Assembly (NCBI GenBank): GCA_030734395.1 | Contig: JAUZTG010000016.1 | Location: 1,798,001 to 1,862,000, forward strand | Length of the DNA: 64,000 bases | Source of the DNA: Sarocladium kiliense | Taxonomy: Eukaryota; Ascomycota; Sordariomycetes; Hypocreales; Sarocladiaceae | Reading direction: 5' to 3' | Part shown: positions 34,414-46,826 of the stretch, piece after piece | Position numbering within the stretch: the stretch's first letter is position 1 | Layout: the number at the start of each line of letters is the position of its first letter | Position numbers and translations under genes: made by a program | The notes under the pieces: model-generated | The model's input: only the letters and a program-made list of their open reading frames with translations | The model's database searches: none | What the model was told of the DNA's origin: nothing

Positions 34414-36475
34414 GCCACCCAAGAGAATGCGACAACGAATTATGAGGAAAAGGGAAGTAGATGGTTGAGCGTCTTCACCGCCTTTGCTGGGTTTGGCGTT
34501 GATTATCAAGGACTGAGATGTTTTGACGACTTTATTGTCACCACTACTTGCGGCGTAATCCAACCTTGGGCACCACGGCTTGGACTTCCCCTACGATCCC
34601 GAGCGTCACGGCACGACAGTCTATGGCATGGGCCAAGGGATCTCGTTTTGGCTCGGCGAAGCCACGCATGTACGTCTTAGACCTTACTAGAAAGACGTGA
34701 TCATCGCGCTGGAAGGCGCAACTGAGACGAATTCTTTCGATGAACCATGCCAGACCTTTGAGTACGAGGCTGCCGTCTTTCTGAATAAAAAAGTGAAAAC
34801 ATACTACAGATGAGAGCTCATAACCTTGAGAACCCTTCAGTAGCTTGGCAGGCACACAACGACTAAGTCGGAGAAGCACAAGCGATCGAGTCAAGTGACA
34901 CGCCACGTGGTGAAAGATGATCTTCAGCTATGGGACCCTTGAACATAAGCTCCGTCCGGTAGAAGTATGACGGGTAATATGCACTTCAGATGACGAGCAC
35001 CGCCGGAGAAGGGACTTTTGAGGAGTTACCGCTCCAGAAGTACATGGTCTATACATCGACTTGAACATGCCCTTCGCAACAGCCCTACTCATGATCCAAT
35101 GAGAGAGATCCATCGGGAGTCGAGAAGCACAATTACCCAGGCACAGGGAAAGTCATCAATTTGTAAGATAACGGAGCCTACGGGATGCCTGGAAGATCTC
35201 CTATCCCTGCAGATGCAGGTCACCAAACACTATGAACAGTTCCAATCAAGTAATCATGAACTCCTCGGAGATGGCACAGCATTGCGCGATCTTTACCTGT
35301 GCCACCGAGACGTGCCTCAGGTGTGGGCTATAGTCAAGGCGCCTCTTCTGCTACGCACCTTGCTTTCGTAGAAAACTGCTCATCCAGGCTTCATTCGCAT
35401 ATGTCGTGTCATCGCGCGAACTCCTGCTATCAGAAGACCAAACTTCGGATCTCACGCTTGGACTCCTTCTCCAGTCACCACGAATTCGGGCACTTTCAGC
35501 TACACGCACATTGCTACCCACCGTCAATACCGCCGGGTGACATCCCGAAAGCAATGAATCGCGGCCTGTCAATCTATCGACGCCCAGAGCCGATTCCGAA
35601 CGGTTCGCACCCCTGCAACAGCATCTCAATAAGGCAGCTGCATGCACTCTTACCGGGATGACCCATGACCTGCAGCAGCCGCACAGCTCGTACGCCGATA
35701 AGATGAACAGAGCTCTTTAAGAGGTGCTTGCATCCTGCGAGGCATGTTCGAAGCCGTGTCTACCACACCCATATGCAGGAAAGCCTGCTCTCTTCGTGAA
35801 GCGAGCCGGTTCAGGATCTCTCGCTTACTGGACGCCATCGCTTTCGGTGCGCCGAGAGGAGATGAGAGAGCCTCCCCTTGTCGAAGCGCAAGACGGCCTT
35901 TTGCGAGCGACCTTATCTCATCAACGATGCGGCCTTCATTGGCTTACTCTGTGGCGCTGGGCCGGAACGAGTTGCAGAGCGGCACCGCTTGCGTCCAACG
36001 CCGAAGGCTGTCACGGTCACCACCATACGTCCAACATCTCTTCCCGAGCTGACTGAACCCCTAGACTCTTCGCTCAAGAACGTGGGATATGCAAGGGTTT
36101 CTGGAAGAGTCCAGGGGCTGGAACCGATCACGGATATCTTCCGATACGGCCTGCACATGCACAGGGCAATACACATAGGCTCCTTCGGATCTTACATCAA
36201 ATAACGCAGAGCCTTTCGGCTATTTAGCAAGCTGCAGGGAAAGGATGCAGGCGACACTTATGACGGTGAGAAGATGTGGCAGTTGGTGCTATGACATTCT
36301 CACATCGCCGTCGGATACCGTACCAACCTTTAGACCAGACCTAAATGTCCGTCTTCTGAGGCTGAATTTCTGCAGCTTGGCACGTTATGAGGTCAGAAGG
36401 ATAAAAGGGTCGTTTGGACCCGCGGTAAAGCGCGGTTGACCAAAGGCATCACATTCTGGTTCCCTTAAAACGGAT
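34414..36475. other. 2.1 kb gene-poor region
   Basis: No confident gene. Plus-strand frames at about 35018-35371 (QMQVTKHYEQFQSSNHELLG) and 35878-36204 (RPYLINDAAFIGLLCGAG) have protein-like composition but no family match, start context or splice support. They may be remnants of a decayed gene. Confidence 0.45.
36401..36407 (+). promoter_or_regulatory. TATA-like element of the Vpr-like subtilase
   Basis: ATAAAAG, 69 bp upstream of the ATG at 36476. Confidence 0.35.
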
Positions 36476-39366
36476 ATGAAAGCTGTCCAGATTCTCCTGG
36501 CCTTGGCTCAGGTCGCGTGCTCTTTGGCCGTGGAGTTGAAGGTCAACGGACAGAATGTTACTTCCAGCTCCGTCGGCTTCATCATTGAGCTCGAGAACTC
36601 TCTTGCTTCGAATAGACGGTAAGCGAGAAAGAGACCGAGAAGTGTCTGATGCATAACTAACGTCTCTACAGTGGTCAAACTCCCGGCGGACAGTTCACTC
36701 AGCTCGCCGATGGCTCTATCGACTTTGAGACTCGTACTGAATTCACGAACCCGAATCTCTTCTATGGGCTTTCAATCACCGCCGAAAATGAGACTGTCAG
36801 TTCACTGTTGAGTATTGACGGTGTCAAGAATGTCTGGCCAAACCGTATCATTGAGCGGCCAACGCCACCCGGGTTCAAACTCCCGGACAGTCCACCCAAA
36901 GAAAGCCTGAGGAGTGCTCGAAAGAGCAGCAAGGTAACAGTCGCTCATGTTACTGGGACAAGCGATGTAAACGCGCCGCTTGAGATGACAGGCGCTGATC
37001 GTCTTCACTCCTTGGGTATCAAGGGTAAAGGCGTTAAGGTTGGTGTCATCGACTCCGGCATCGACTATAGTCACCCCTCTCTTGGCGGCGGAATTGGTTC
37101 AGGCTTCAAGGTTGCTGGAGGTTACGACTTTGTTGGCGACGACTTCTATGGCCAGAACGCTGCTGTGCCAGATGATGACCCTATTGTCAGTTGCATCAGC
37201 GGTGGACACGGCACGCATGTTGCCGGTATCATCGGAGCTCAAGACCCCAAAAACGTCGGCTTCGGCTTGATTGGTGTTGCTCCTGAAGCGACTATCTATG
37301 CCTACCGAATTTTCGGCTGCTGGGGTGCAACAACATGGGAACTGGTCATCGCGGCCATGGAGCGTGCTCTCGCGGACGAAGTCGACATCATCAATATGTC
37401 GCTGGGAGCCATCGAGTTCTTCGAATTGACCAAGCCGATCTTCGTCAAGCTCGAGGCACTGGGTGTGGCCATCATCGCGTCTGCTGGTAACGACGGCGAA
37501 TACGGGCCTTATCATCCTGGCTATCCTGCAACTGACAAGTCGGCCATTGGAGTTGGATCTGTCAATAACCTCTACCTTCCGACCCTTTACTACGCCAGAG
37601 ATCCTCAGAATGAGACAGTTGAGTATGCTCGGACGATACCGATCCCCCCCGAGGAAGAGAAATTACATCTCTTTCTCGCGGACAACCTGGATGGAGAGTC
37701 GTGCGACCCTGCGTTGTGGGATGCAGCGAAGGAAGCTTTCCCTGATGCGTCCAAGGTTGTTGCTGTTGTGAGCCCTGGATCATTCTGCAATGTGGTGGCA
37801 TCCTCTATGGTCAGCGACTACGGATTCGGCTATTATATCTCTGTGGCTGGAAATGTCGATGAGATGGACTTGGCTCCCCAAGGTGCATACCCAGCTACTC
37901 AAATCGACGTACCTAGATCCTCGTGGTTGCAAATCAAGCAGGGCATTGAGGAGTACGGGCTCGACTATTACCTCACTGTGGCAGATCCGTCAGTTCATGA
38001 CGCGAAGCAGTTAGAAGGTGGCATGATGTCGTACTTCTCGTCATACGGCCCGACGGTGGAGATGAGCATGAGGCCTCAGATCTCGGCTCCTGGTGGGAAG
38101 ATCCTCAGCACCCATCCGTCTTCTGATGGTATCGGCTACAGTATTATGTCTGGAACCTCGATGGCTGCCCCTCATGCTGCGGGATGCTTTGCTCTATTGA
38201 AGAGCGTCTTCCCGTCTTTGAAGGGTTCCGACATCCTAAAGCTATTGCAAAGCACTTCATCGCCTCTGGAAAAGTATGGCTTGAGCGGTGCTCTCACAAC
38301 TACGGCTCAGCAAGGATCTGGCATGATCAACGTGTATAACGCTTACAAGTCCTACACCGAGACGCAATTCTCACAGACGGAACTCAATGTCGGAGACGGG
38401 GAAGCGCCCGCTCCAAGGTCCATCACCATCACGAACAAGTCGAAGAAGTCAAAGAAGTATGAAGTCAGCCACAATGGTGCCCTCCTTGTCAAGGCCACGC
38501 CTAAGGTTGATGGGGACTACTACGTCCCTGATATCTTTAGCTGGGAAGAGAATAACGCGGAGGAATATGCTACAGCTTCATTGTCCTCCTCTTCTTTCAC
38601 TCTGGGCGCCGGTGCTTCCACGAGCCTGACTGTTGCCCTTCAGGCTCCTGAGGCAGATCCGAAGTATCTGCCTATCTACGGCGGCTTCATAGGCATCAGC
38701 GATGGAATCCTCGACTATTCGCTGCCCTATCTTGGGATACCATACAATCGCACAACTGTCAATACCATTGACTACAGCGATAGTATGAAGAAGTCTTTAA
38801 ACTTAGTGAAGCCGGACCCGAAGCCTCCGATTCCACCTCAGCCAGTGGTCTTCGCCGGCAACTCCTTCGAGCGTAACAACAATCTCTCAAGCTTCAGCTT
38901 CTTCTCGAACCTATCTGACCCCAATTTTCCCGTCATCGCATTCACCTATCGCCAGACAAGCTCCTATATCCGCATGGATCTCGTGTCCCCTACGGAGAAG
39001 ATCAAAGCCGATCGATACGGCTTCAGTCGATGTTCCAAACCAAGCACAAATCCACCAAAACATGCACCGTTGGATGACTTCCTCGGTCTGCCGACGTACG
39101 GTGAGATCGTTTCACTCGTTGGTGGCGATCACTCACCGCCTTCCAGCGCATTCCAGAAGAACATTGATGAGCTTAGCGCACCGTACGGAACACTTTGGAC
39201 GTATTGGTATGATGCGGAGGTCTCGGTGCCAAATGGAACTGTGTATGATGTCCCGAACGCGGATTATCGCGTCTTGATCCGAGCCTTGAAGCCAGGGGCG
39301 TCGTGGAAGGATGAGGGCAGTTACGAGTCCTGGTTGGGGCCAGTATTGAGGATCGAAAACTTCTGA
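36476..39366 (+). CDS. Secreted subtilisin-like serine protease (Vpr-like, S8A)
   Basis: Two exons, 36476-36618 and 36672-39366, 945 aa, joined in an Arg codon. A signal peptide (MKAVQILLALAQVACSLA) is followed by an inhibitor-type propeptide (to about residue 110). The catalytic triad is D175 (VGVIDSGIDYSHPS), H227 (GGHGTHVAG) and S544 (GTSMAAPHAAG), with the oxyanion Asn in SAGNDG. The ~300-residue gap between His and Ser holds the PA-domain insertion typical of minor extracellular proteases. After the protease domain comes an Fn3-like domain (from about residue 610) and a C-terminal beta region. Several NxS/T sequons fit secretion. It should degrade external protein. The family is often expanded in plant- and animal-associated fungi; the lifestyle of this organism is not shown by the sequence. 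Confidence 0.9.
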
Positions 39367-40089
39367 TAGGCGCAAGGCGCAAGAAATGCAATTAAATGTC
39401 CAAACTTGCTGCAGGCGTCATAGTGCTGTGATAAACATGAGTGGGATTTAGTGCTGTCTCTTGCTTGCCAGGTGGCTTGGACTTGCCACTCTTCACTACA
39501 AAGAAGAGTCTTTTTCTCAGACTCCGACTGCTATGTAATTCGCAATTTAGAAGCACGCGTCAACCGAAGAAGTATAGATGATCTACTCAATCTTTCGCAA
39601 AGTACCTTAAGGCGTGTCAAGAGGAACGGCAACGTTGGGAGTTGCAACATGTCACCCTACACCTGACCTTAAAATACATATAGGTTGCCAACATTTCTCC
39701 ATATATCGCTGAGCCCAGTTGTGAAGTTCATGAGAACAGATCCATAAAGATTGATTATCCATGAGGTCTTGACTTCCCAGTTTACGTCTGTAGAAGTGAG
39801 AGGCATGCAACAGGACGCCAAATGTCCGATCAGCATCCGTCTCAACTCTTGGTCAGGTTGATCAATTGGCTTGCTGGGAGAAAAACGCAAGAGAAAGGTA
39901 TGTGATAAACATCTTATTATCTATCAAATATGACCAGCTTCATTTATCCTCAATTCTCGTATATGTCGACAAAGCGTTCGGGTTACGGTCCTCTCACGTG
40001 AGCGCAGTAATAGTCAGGTGCATGGATGTGATTGCGCAACCTAGCGCGCGTCGGAAATCACGAACCTGGATATCACCGCCTCTACCTAC
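39367..40089. other. Intergenic region
   Basis: 723 nt after the subtilase, AT-richer. It holds no recognisable gene and no trace of the missing N-terminal helicase motifs of the PIF1 fragment that follows. Confidence 0.5.
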
Positions 40090-40515
40090 ATGGAGAGGCA
40101 TTCAAACGTGGGGAAATGGCCGCGAGTTCACTTCCACAATGGCATCAAACGCACTATCTATCCTTCCTGCGTGGTCAATTCAGCTGGCGATCGTGAGCCG
40201 TATTCCTTGCTCTATCGCACTCAGATTCCCCTCACAGCTGGATGGGCACTTTCCGTCCACAAGTCGCAGGGCATGACGCTTGATCGCGTGATTGTCAATC
40301 TGTCAAGGGCCTTTGAAGAGGGTCAAGTCTATGTCGCCTTGTCGCGGGCAACGAGCATGGAGGGCCTCAAGGTGGAGGGTGATGCGGAGGGGTTGATAGT
40401 CGGGTATGGCGGAAACGCAGATGTGCGAGAGTTCCTTACAGCCCATTTTGGGGAGAAGCTGTTCTTAGGTCACGGTGGCTTAGCTGTCAGCGGTTTGACA
40501 CAGCCATCCGATTAA
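40090..40515 (+). pseudogene. Orphan C-terminal fragment of a PIF1-type helicase
   Basis: A 141-codon frame from the ATG at 40090 to TAA. It contains the last superfamily 1 motifs of cellular PIF1: [19 protein letters not shown] (motif V region) and [18 protein letters not shown] (motif VI, with the arginine). These are preceded by [16 protein letters not shown], matching the strand before them. The Walker A and B motifs and all of domain 1 are missing, and nothing like them lies upstream on either strand. The wording fits cellular PIF1 rather than Helitron helicases, which usually read RTQFPLRLAFAMTINKSQGQ. It cannot be an active helicase. I infer a truncated duplicate; expression as a short protein is possible. 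Confidence 0.72.
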
Positions 40516-42610
40516 TCGATTAATCGAGATACCTTGAAGAACCTGTACAGATACAGTACCTGGTTCTGTAGCTCGCCAGTTGTTTCCTGGCGATACTGAC
40601 GTGCGACAATGTCTGGTCAGGCCAACATCATGTCGCTGATCGTTTCCACCTGTGGCTAATCAAAGCTAGCTTCGCGTGCGGATTGCTCTTCAGAAACCCT
40701 TGGAGCGACTTCAATCACTTCATCAGACGATTCTTGATCAGCGTTCAGGTTGCGAAGAAGCAGAGCTCGACACCATGGAGCCTCTCGTTGACAGCCTCAA
40801 ATACATGCCCAATGCATGTCGAGGAACGGCAACCTCATATCGCACCCATCATACCGTGAGTCAACACCAACAGCATACCATTTCGCGAAGTCATATGCGA
40901 CCTGGCTCCTCCAAGTCGGAGACATCACGCAGGGACCTTGGAACAGACATCGAGGCTGTCAGCTCGGGAGATGCGAAACATATCATGGTACATGTTCGAC
41001 ACCTTCACCAATTCGGGTGTTGAGGAGGGCATTGATGTAGTCGAAGCGAGCTTCCATAGAGGGGCGATTACTTCTAAACGAACAGGAATTGCAAAGGACA
41101 TTGTCGCATGGGTTCCCGTATCTGTCTCAGTCTGCGTGCGTGTGTGCTCGAAGTGCAGCTTGCTGCTCGGAGACTTTAGCTTTGATCTGCATTGTTGGGT
41201 TGCATTCGACGTTGTGCCTAGGCCAATGGACATCCGATGAGGTTGCGAACAGGAATTGGCAAGTCATCTAAGAAACAGAACTCCTGCCATGGTAGTATAA
41301 GCTTATCAGGCACTATCAGCTTCATGAATAAGATTCAAACCTTAATCGTCTCTATTCCTATAATTCCCATTCTATTAAAGATATATACATGCCTCATATT
41401 ACGCTAGGCAACACGTTGGGTACATTCGCAGCGTCGCCAACCGTGTTTGACGCCATGGACTAGGTGGAGCGCCTGGTGTCTTGCAGCAACTTTCGGCTTT
41501 TGGCGAACAACAAAGACTCAAAGCCCTTGGCAGCGCTGTATACACCTGCTTGAAAATGACATGGGCCCGTGAGATGATCCAGCGACGACATGACACAATG
41601 ATGGAATGCTTAGCAAGCATGTCGTCTTCAGTGATGCGGGACTTTCAGGCACAGCATCTGCCATAACACCGCTATCGGTCTACGCTCAAAAGGTAAGGTG
41701 GTTTTCAGGGTCGCCTTGGCAGATCAGGACGGTGTTGGGTCTTGTCTGGTTATTGGCCCATACGGGGGAGGCTGACTCCCGGCGCTTGTTCTTCTTCCCA
41801 ATAATTACAATTAACGTTTGGGCAGCCTTGACGAAGTTGGCGAGCTTATGTAGCCACAGCGGTCAGAACGTAGAAGGACCAATGCCTTCTGAACTCGTAT
41901 CCGCTTATTGACTCTTCGTACCTACCCTTATCGTCAACAACTCGCCAAGCAATGGAGCCTCGATCCTGACGGGAGTCGCGCAACTAGCCCACTCTCCCGC
42001 TCGTCATCGCTCCCGGCAATGCAGTCCAAGTCTCACCACTTGCCGGATTTAGGATATGCTTCCCTAGACTAGCGCCGAACTAGCGATGGTTAATCTTGAT
42101 CTCATGTCATAGTCGCGTCTATGGAGTCAAGGAAACTTCCAAAGAAGATGGCAGATGAACTCAAGAATGAAACATGATCTTTTCTCTATGTCCTCTCCGA
42201 GTAATCAGTTCGCCTGATACCAAGCTCTTTCGCTGAAGTGCTTCCAAGTCTTGTTTCGCAGCAGGAGTTGATCTAGATACCCCACACAGAGGTATAACAC
42301 GGACCTATTAACTAGGCTAGAACATGTTGGTCTGAACTGGGCAGACTAAACTTGACCTTCCATAGTTGGATGCCGGCATGTACAGTTTAGGAAGCTTCAC
42401 AATGAGTGCAGTCATTGCGAAGTGTTTCGACATAATGGCACAAGATGGCATACATGCTCATCGGTTCTTGACAGGAGCTCTCGGCAGGGACCTATGATCG
42501 ACAGAAAAGCATAAAGACAGCAAGCTCCCGCTCGTCTTAAACAACATCCTCACAGCCTTCATCCCGCAAGCTCTTCATCCCCTCGGTATTTATCTCTATC
42601 AGTATCCGCA
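40516..42610. other. 2.1 kb gene-poor region with possible remnants
   Basis: No gene could be assigned. Frames with protein-like composition occur on the plus strand at 40938-41240 (MRNISWYMFDTFTNSGVEEGID) and 41481-41666 (LSAFGEQQRLKALGSAVYTCLK), each closed by stops and without family match. The right end is the promoter of the proteinase K-like gene. Confidence 0.45.
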
Positions 42611-44012
<1,402 letters not shown>

Positions 44013-44663
44013 GTGTTTGCACACTCAAGATTGAGCTCGAGCAGGATCCAGACAGGACCAAGTTCAAGGTCGACAGAGTCGTTCTGCCAAGTCGAGGGAT
44101 GGGTCAACCCCAGAAGCCTGAATGCATATAGCTATGGATCCTTTGTTGAATAGTTATATTGATATGAATGAATTGATGTGGAATCTGACTGCTTTTGCTT
44201 CGTGAATGGGCCCAACTGCTGACTTGGACCCTGCTCCGGTGAACTGGGAGGTAGACACTTGTCGTGTGTGATGGCCTAGCTTGCCTTCAGTGAGATTTAG
44301 TATGGCGAAAGGCTTCTGTTCATGCTGATCGATCGCCTTGCCTCTGCATTATAGTGATTGTTGGGCAGCCGCAGGTCGTCACGCAGCATGTTGGTACCTA
44401 AGGCAAGGCCGAACCCTTGCCAATATTAGGTGAAGGCTTGCAACCATTGATGATGCAATTGTGTTACACTGTGTAACCTGCAACATCCATTCACGGTCTG
44501 CTTGTACTGAGAATATTCTGTTACCGAGGGGCGTGCCTGATAATGCCGTCCTTCGGCAGTGGTGGTGGTGGTGGTGGTGTGGACCCCCTCACTCTCGTTT
44601 GTTCACCCAACTTTGTTGGTGAGCTTCGTTCTCGTCACGGACCTCGGACTGAATCTGTGAAAA
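44013..44663. other. Intergenic region with a GTG microsatellite
   Basis: 650 nt, with the protease 3' UTR at the left and a (GTG)7 tract at 44559-44580. No gene was seen. Confidence 0.6.
44559..44580 (+). repeat. (GTG)n microsatellite
   Basis: Seven uninterrupted GTG units directly upstream of the DUF6604 fragment. Confidence 0.85.
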
Positions 44664-45216
44664 ATGCTGCCGATTCCTCTTCTAGGCATTTACCGGCAGT
44701 ACAAGCAGGATACTGACTCGGTCGCTTTCTGGCTCGCCTCGACTGCCAAATCTTGCGGCTACCCTGCTGATCTATTATCCGATCCAATTCTCCAAAGTGC
44801 TGGAGCGAAACAGGCACCGAAATCTGGACGCTTGAAGTGTAAAGCGAGAGCTAAGGCTCGGGCCGCTGGTGGTGCGAAGACGGCGCCACAGCCAGAGTCA
44901 ACGGACAAGAAGTCGACCAAGTACATCATTGCCATCAAGGACTTCCTGCCACTAGCCAATTTCATCGGTCAAGGACGCTTGTGACTCTGTTCTGAGAGAA
45001 CGGTACACCTTTGAGTACATGCAGAAAGAGACCGAGCTGCCCTGGGTGGTTGGGTATATCCTGATGGCAGCCAGTAATGTCGAAGGGGCGCCTGACAAGA
45101 GACTGCTGACCCTTGCGGCGAAAGCTTGTAACACCATGATTGGCTCCGGGGCTGGTAAGATGGGAATCGAGATTGCTCGCAAGACGGGCAAGGACATTCA
45201 GTTTGAGGACGAATAG
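44664..45216 (+). pseudogene. DUF6604 fragment with a frameshift
   Basis: The ATG at 44664 opens with LPIPLLGIYRQYKQDTDSVA, followed by a Lys/Ala linker and KYIIAIKDFLPLANFI, the N-terminal pattern of the fungal DUF6604 family. The frame then stops after GQGRL at about 44984. The homologous continuation (VKDACDSVLRERYTFEYMQK, then ELPWVVGYILMAASNVEGAP) lies immediately next in another frame, from about 44969 to the stop at 45216. No intron fits the zero gap, so a small indel is the simplest reading. The large C-terminal part usual in such proteins is absent. I call it a broken, truncated copy; a sequencing error at the join is the alternative. Confidence 0.6.
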
Positions 45217-45694
45217 CTCCGGGTACTTATGATGTAACGAATGCGCTGGCCTCCTTGCTAGATGGCGAATAATGATGACGATGTTAGGACAATCGAAGTG
45301 TATGAACAAGTAAGCCTGGTTAATACCATGTGACCGTGACGCCAAGCGTATTTGAAATCTTCGAGGAGCGCGCCAAAGCCCAGGTTGCTTGGGCTCAGGG
45401 CAGATTAGTCGTGATAACCACTATCAATCCACATTATACAAGGCATGAAAATGATGGCTTCGAATCAAACTAGATAAAAGAGTAACAAGATACGAAGCAT
45501 GGACTGATACTAGCTAATTTTTAACAGCTCGGCTTGGAACCCCAGCAAAGACTCGTTGTAGCTCTTCTACGACCCGCCGCTAGTTCATGAGGCTTCCCTG
45601 CAGTGCTCAGCCATGGCCTTGAAGTATTGGGGGATGGAGGGGAGTAAAAGTAAGTTCTTGGCTGCAGGCAGCCGTGACATGATGATATGGCATT
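45217..45694. other. Intergenic region
   Basis: 478 nt. I found no signal-peptide exon for the cysteine-rich frame that follows, and no other gene. Confidence 0.5.
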
Positions 45695-46123
45695 ATGGCT
45701 CCAGTCCCTTTGCCTCATGTTTTCGCTTCGGGAGATGTGCACGTAACATGGACGGGAGTGCCGAGACCGAAGGAATTCTCAGGGCTCCCACGGACATTGA
45801 CTACGTCCGTGACCGTCACCGACTCCTATATCGCAGGTGTTGAGATTTCCGCCGGTCCCAAGGGCGCTATCGACATCGGTGCCAGCTGCTCTGTAAGCCG
45901 ATCCGAGGCGTATACCGAGACCCTGACCATCGGCTTTCCGATAGACTGCCCTGATCGTGTTTTCTGGTACCCATACATGGAGGTTTCTCGTGGCGAGTGT
46001 ACCGAGGGCACCTGCACTGATGGTTTCTGTCAGGATATTGAGCGGTATACCTGCACCACCCAGAAGGCGGTTGGAGAAACGGCCAATTTCCCTTCGGTAG
46101 TCTATGAAGTGCAGTGTCTGTAA
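45695..46123 (+). CDS. Cysteine-rich secreted-type fragment, unknown function
   Basis: 142 codons from the ATG at 45695 (MAPVPLPHVFASGD). The central part, SVTVTDSYIAGVEISAG then AIDIGASCSVSRSEAYTETLTIGFPIDCPD, has the alternating Ser/Thr/Val pattern of beta-rich secreted fungal proteins. The C-terminus contains six cysteines in about 45 residues (GECTEGTCTDGFCQDIERYTC). There is no signal peptide at this start, and no upstream exon could be found, so the N-terminus is either missing or lies in an undetected exon. I do not recognise the family. It could be a decayed effector-like gene or an incomplete model. Confidence 0.4.
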   Translation: MAPVPLPHVFASGDVHVTWTGVPRPKEFSGLPRTLTTSVTVTDSYIAGVEISAGPKGAIDIGASCSVSRSEAYTETLTIGFPIDCPDRVFWYPYMEVSRGECTEGTCTDGFCQDIERYTCTTQKAVGETANFPSVVYEVQCL

Positions 46124-46826
46124 GTTCTCTGCAGTGACCGCTCCTCTGGCCAGAGGGGGAGGAACGGCACAGACCTAATATGGACTATACTTGATCGGCG
46201 CTATGATATAGATAGTTAATATATCAAGTTGCTCAGACGAGGGAGATCGACGAACTTTCTATTTAGCAGTGCCTCATCCTTGATCACTCGTATGGAGAAT
46301 TGTGGGCTGCCGGAGGAGCAGCCCCTGACATGCTCTATGTGGTGTCGTGGTGAATGCTTCGTCTGCTGTCCAATAGCTGAAGAGGACGCTGTCATTTCCC
46401 CGACGTTTGACATTCTAGTAGAACTACAGGCGAAATACACCCGACAGTCTACGGGCCTACGTCCTCAGCCAGTAAGTCTACCATTCATACTACCTTGCTC
46501 AGAAGTGGATATTATGTTCGAGAACCGGCCATTTTCTCGTATAGGACCGACTAAAACCTCGGACCATGCATTTCGTTTCGCTACCCAATGAAGACGCGCC
46601 AATGGTTACCGTGCCGCACTCACATCCCTGCTTGATATGGCCTCTGATGTAAGTGAGGGACCCCTTAAGTCCTAGGCAGTCCTAGAAAGGCATGTGTGTT
46701 ATATCGTGATCTGACATTGGGGAATTCCACTTTCGCGATTATCCCACTCCCCCTCGTTTTTTTCCTGCGCATTGCGATCCGAGACTTGTTTTCGAAGCCT
46801 CTACATTGAGGTATGCTTGCGTGAGG
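46124..46826. other. Intergenic region with a doubtful ORF
   Basis: 703 nt. The plus-strand frame 46292-46591 (ATG at 46292) has several cysteines near its start (TCSMWCRGECFVCC) and a GTAAGT donor-like site near 46471, but no downstream exon could be paired. The right end is the promoter of the Crh gene. Confidence 0.4.

Noticed and set aside
40090..40515. Helitron element suggested by a PIF1-like helicase end
   Set aside because: The motif wording is that of cellular PIF1, no Rep domain was found nearby, and no Helitron ends were recognised.
44559..44580. Trinucleotide array as part of a coding repeat
   Set aside because: It lies before the first ATG of the DUF6604 fragment, with no supporting frame, so it is a simple microsatellite.
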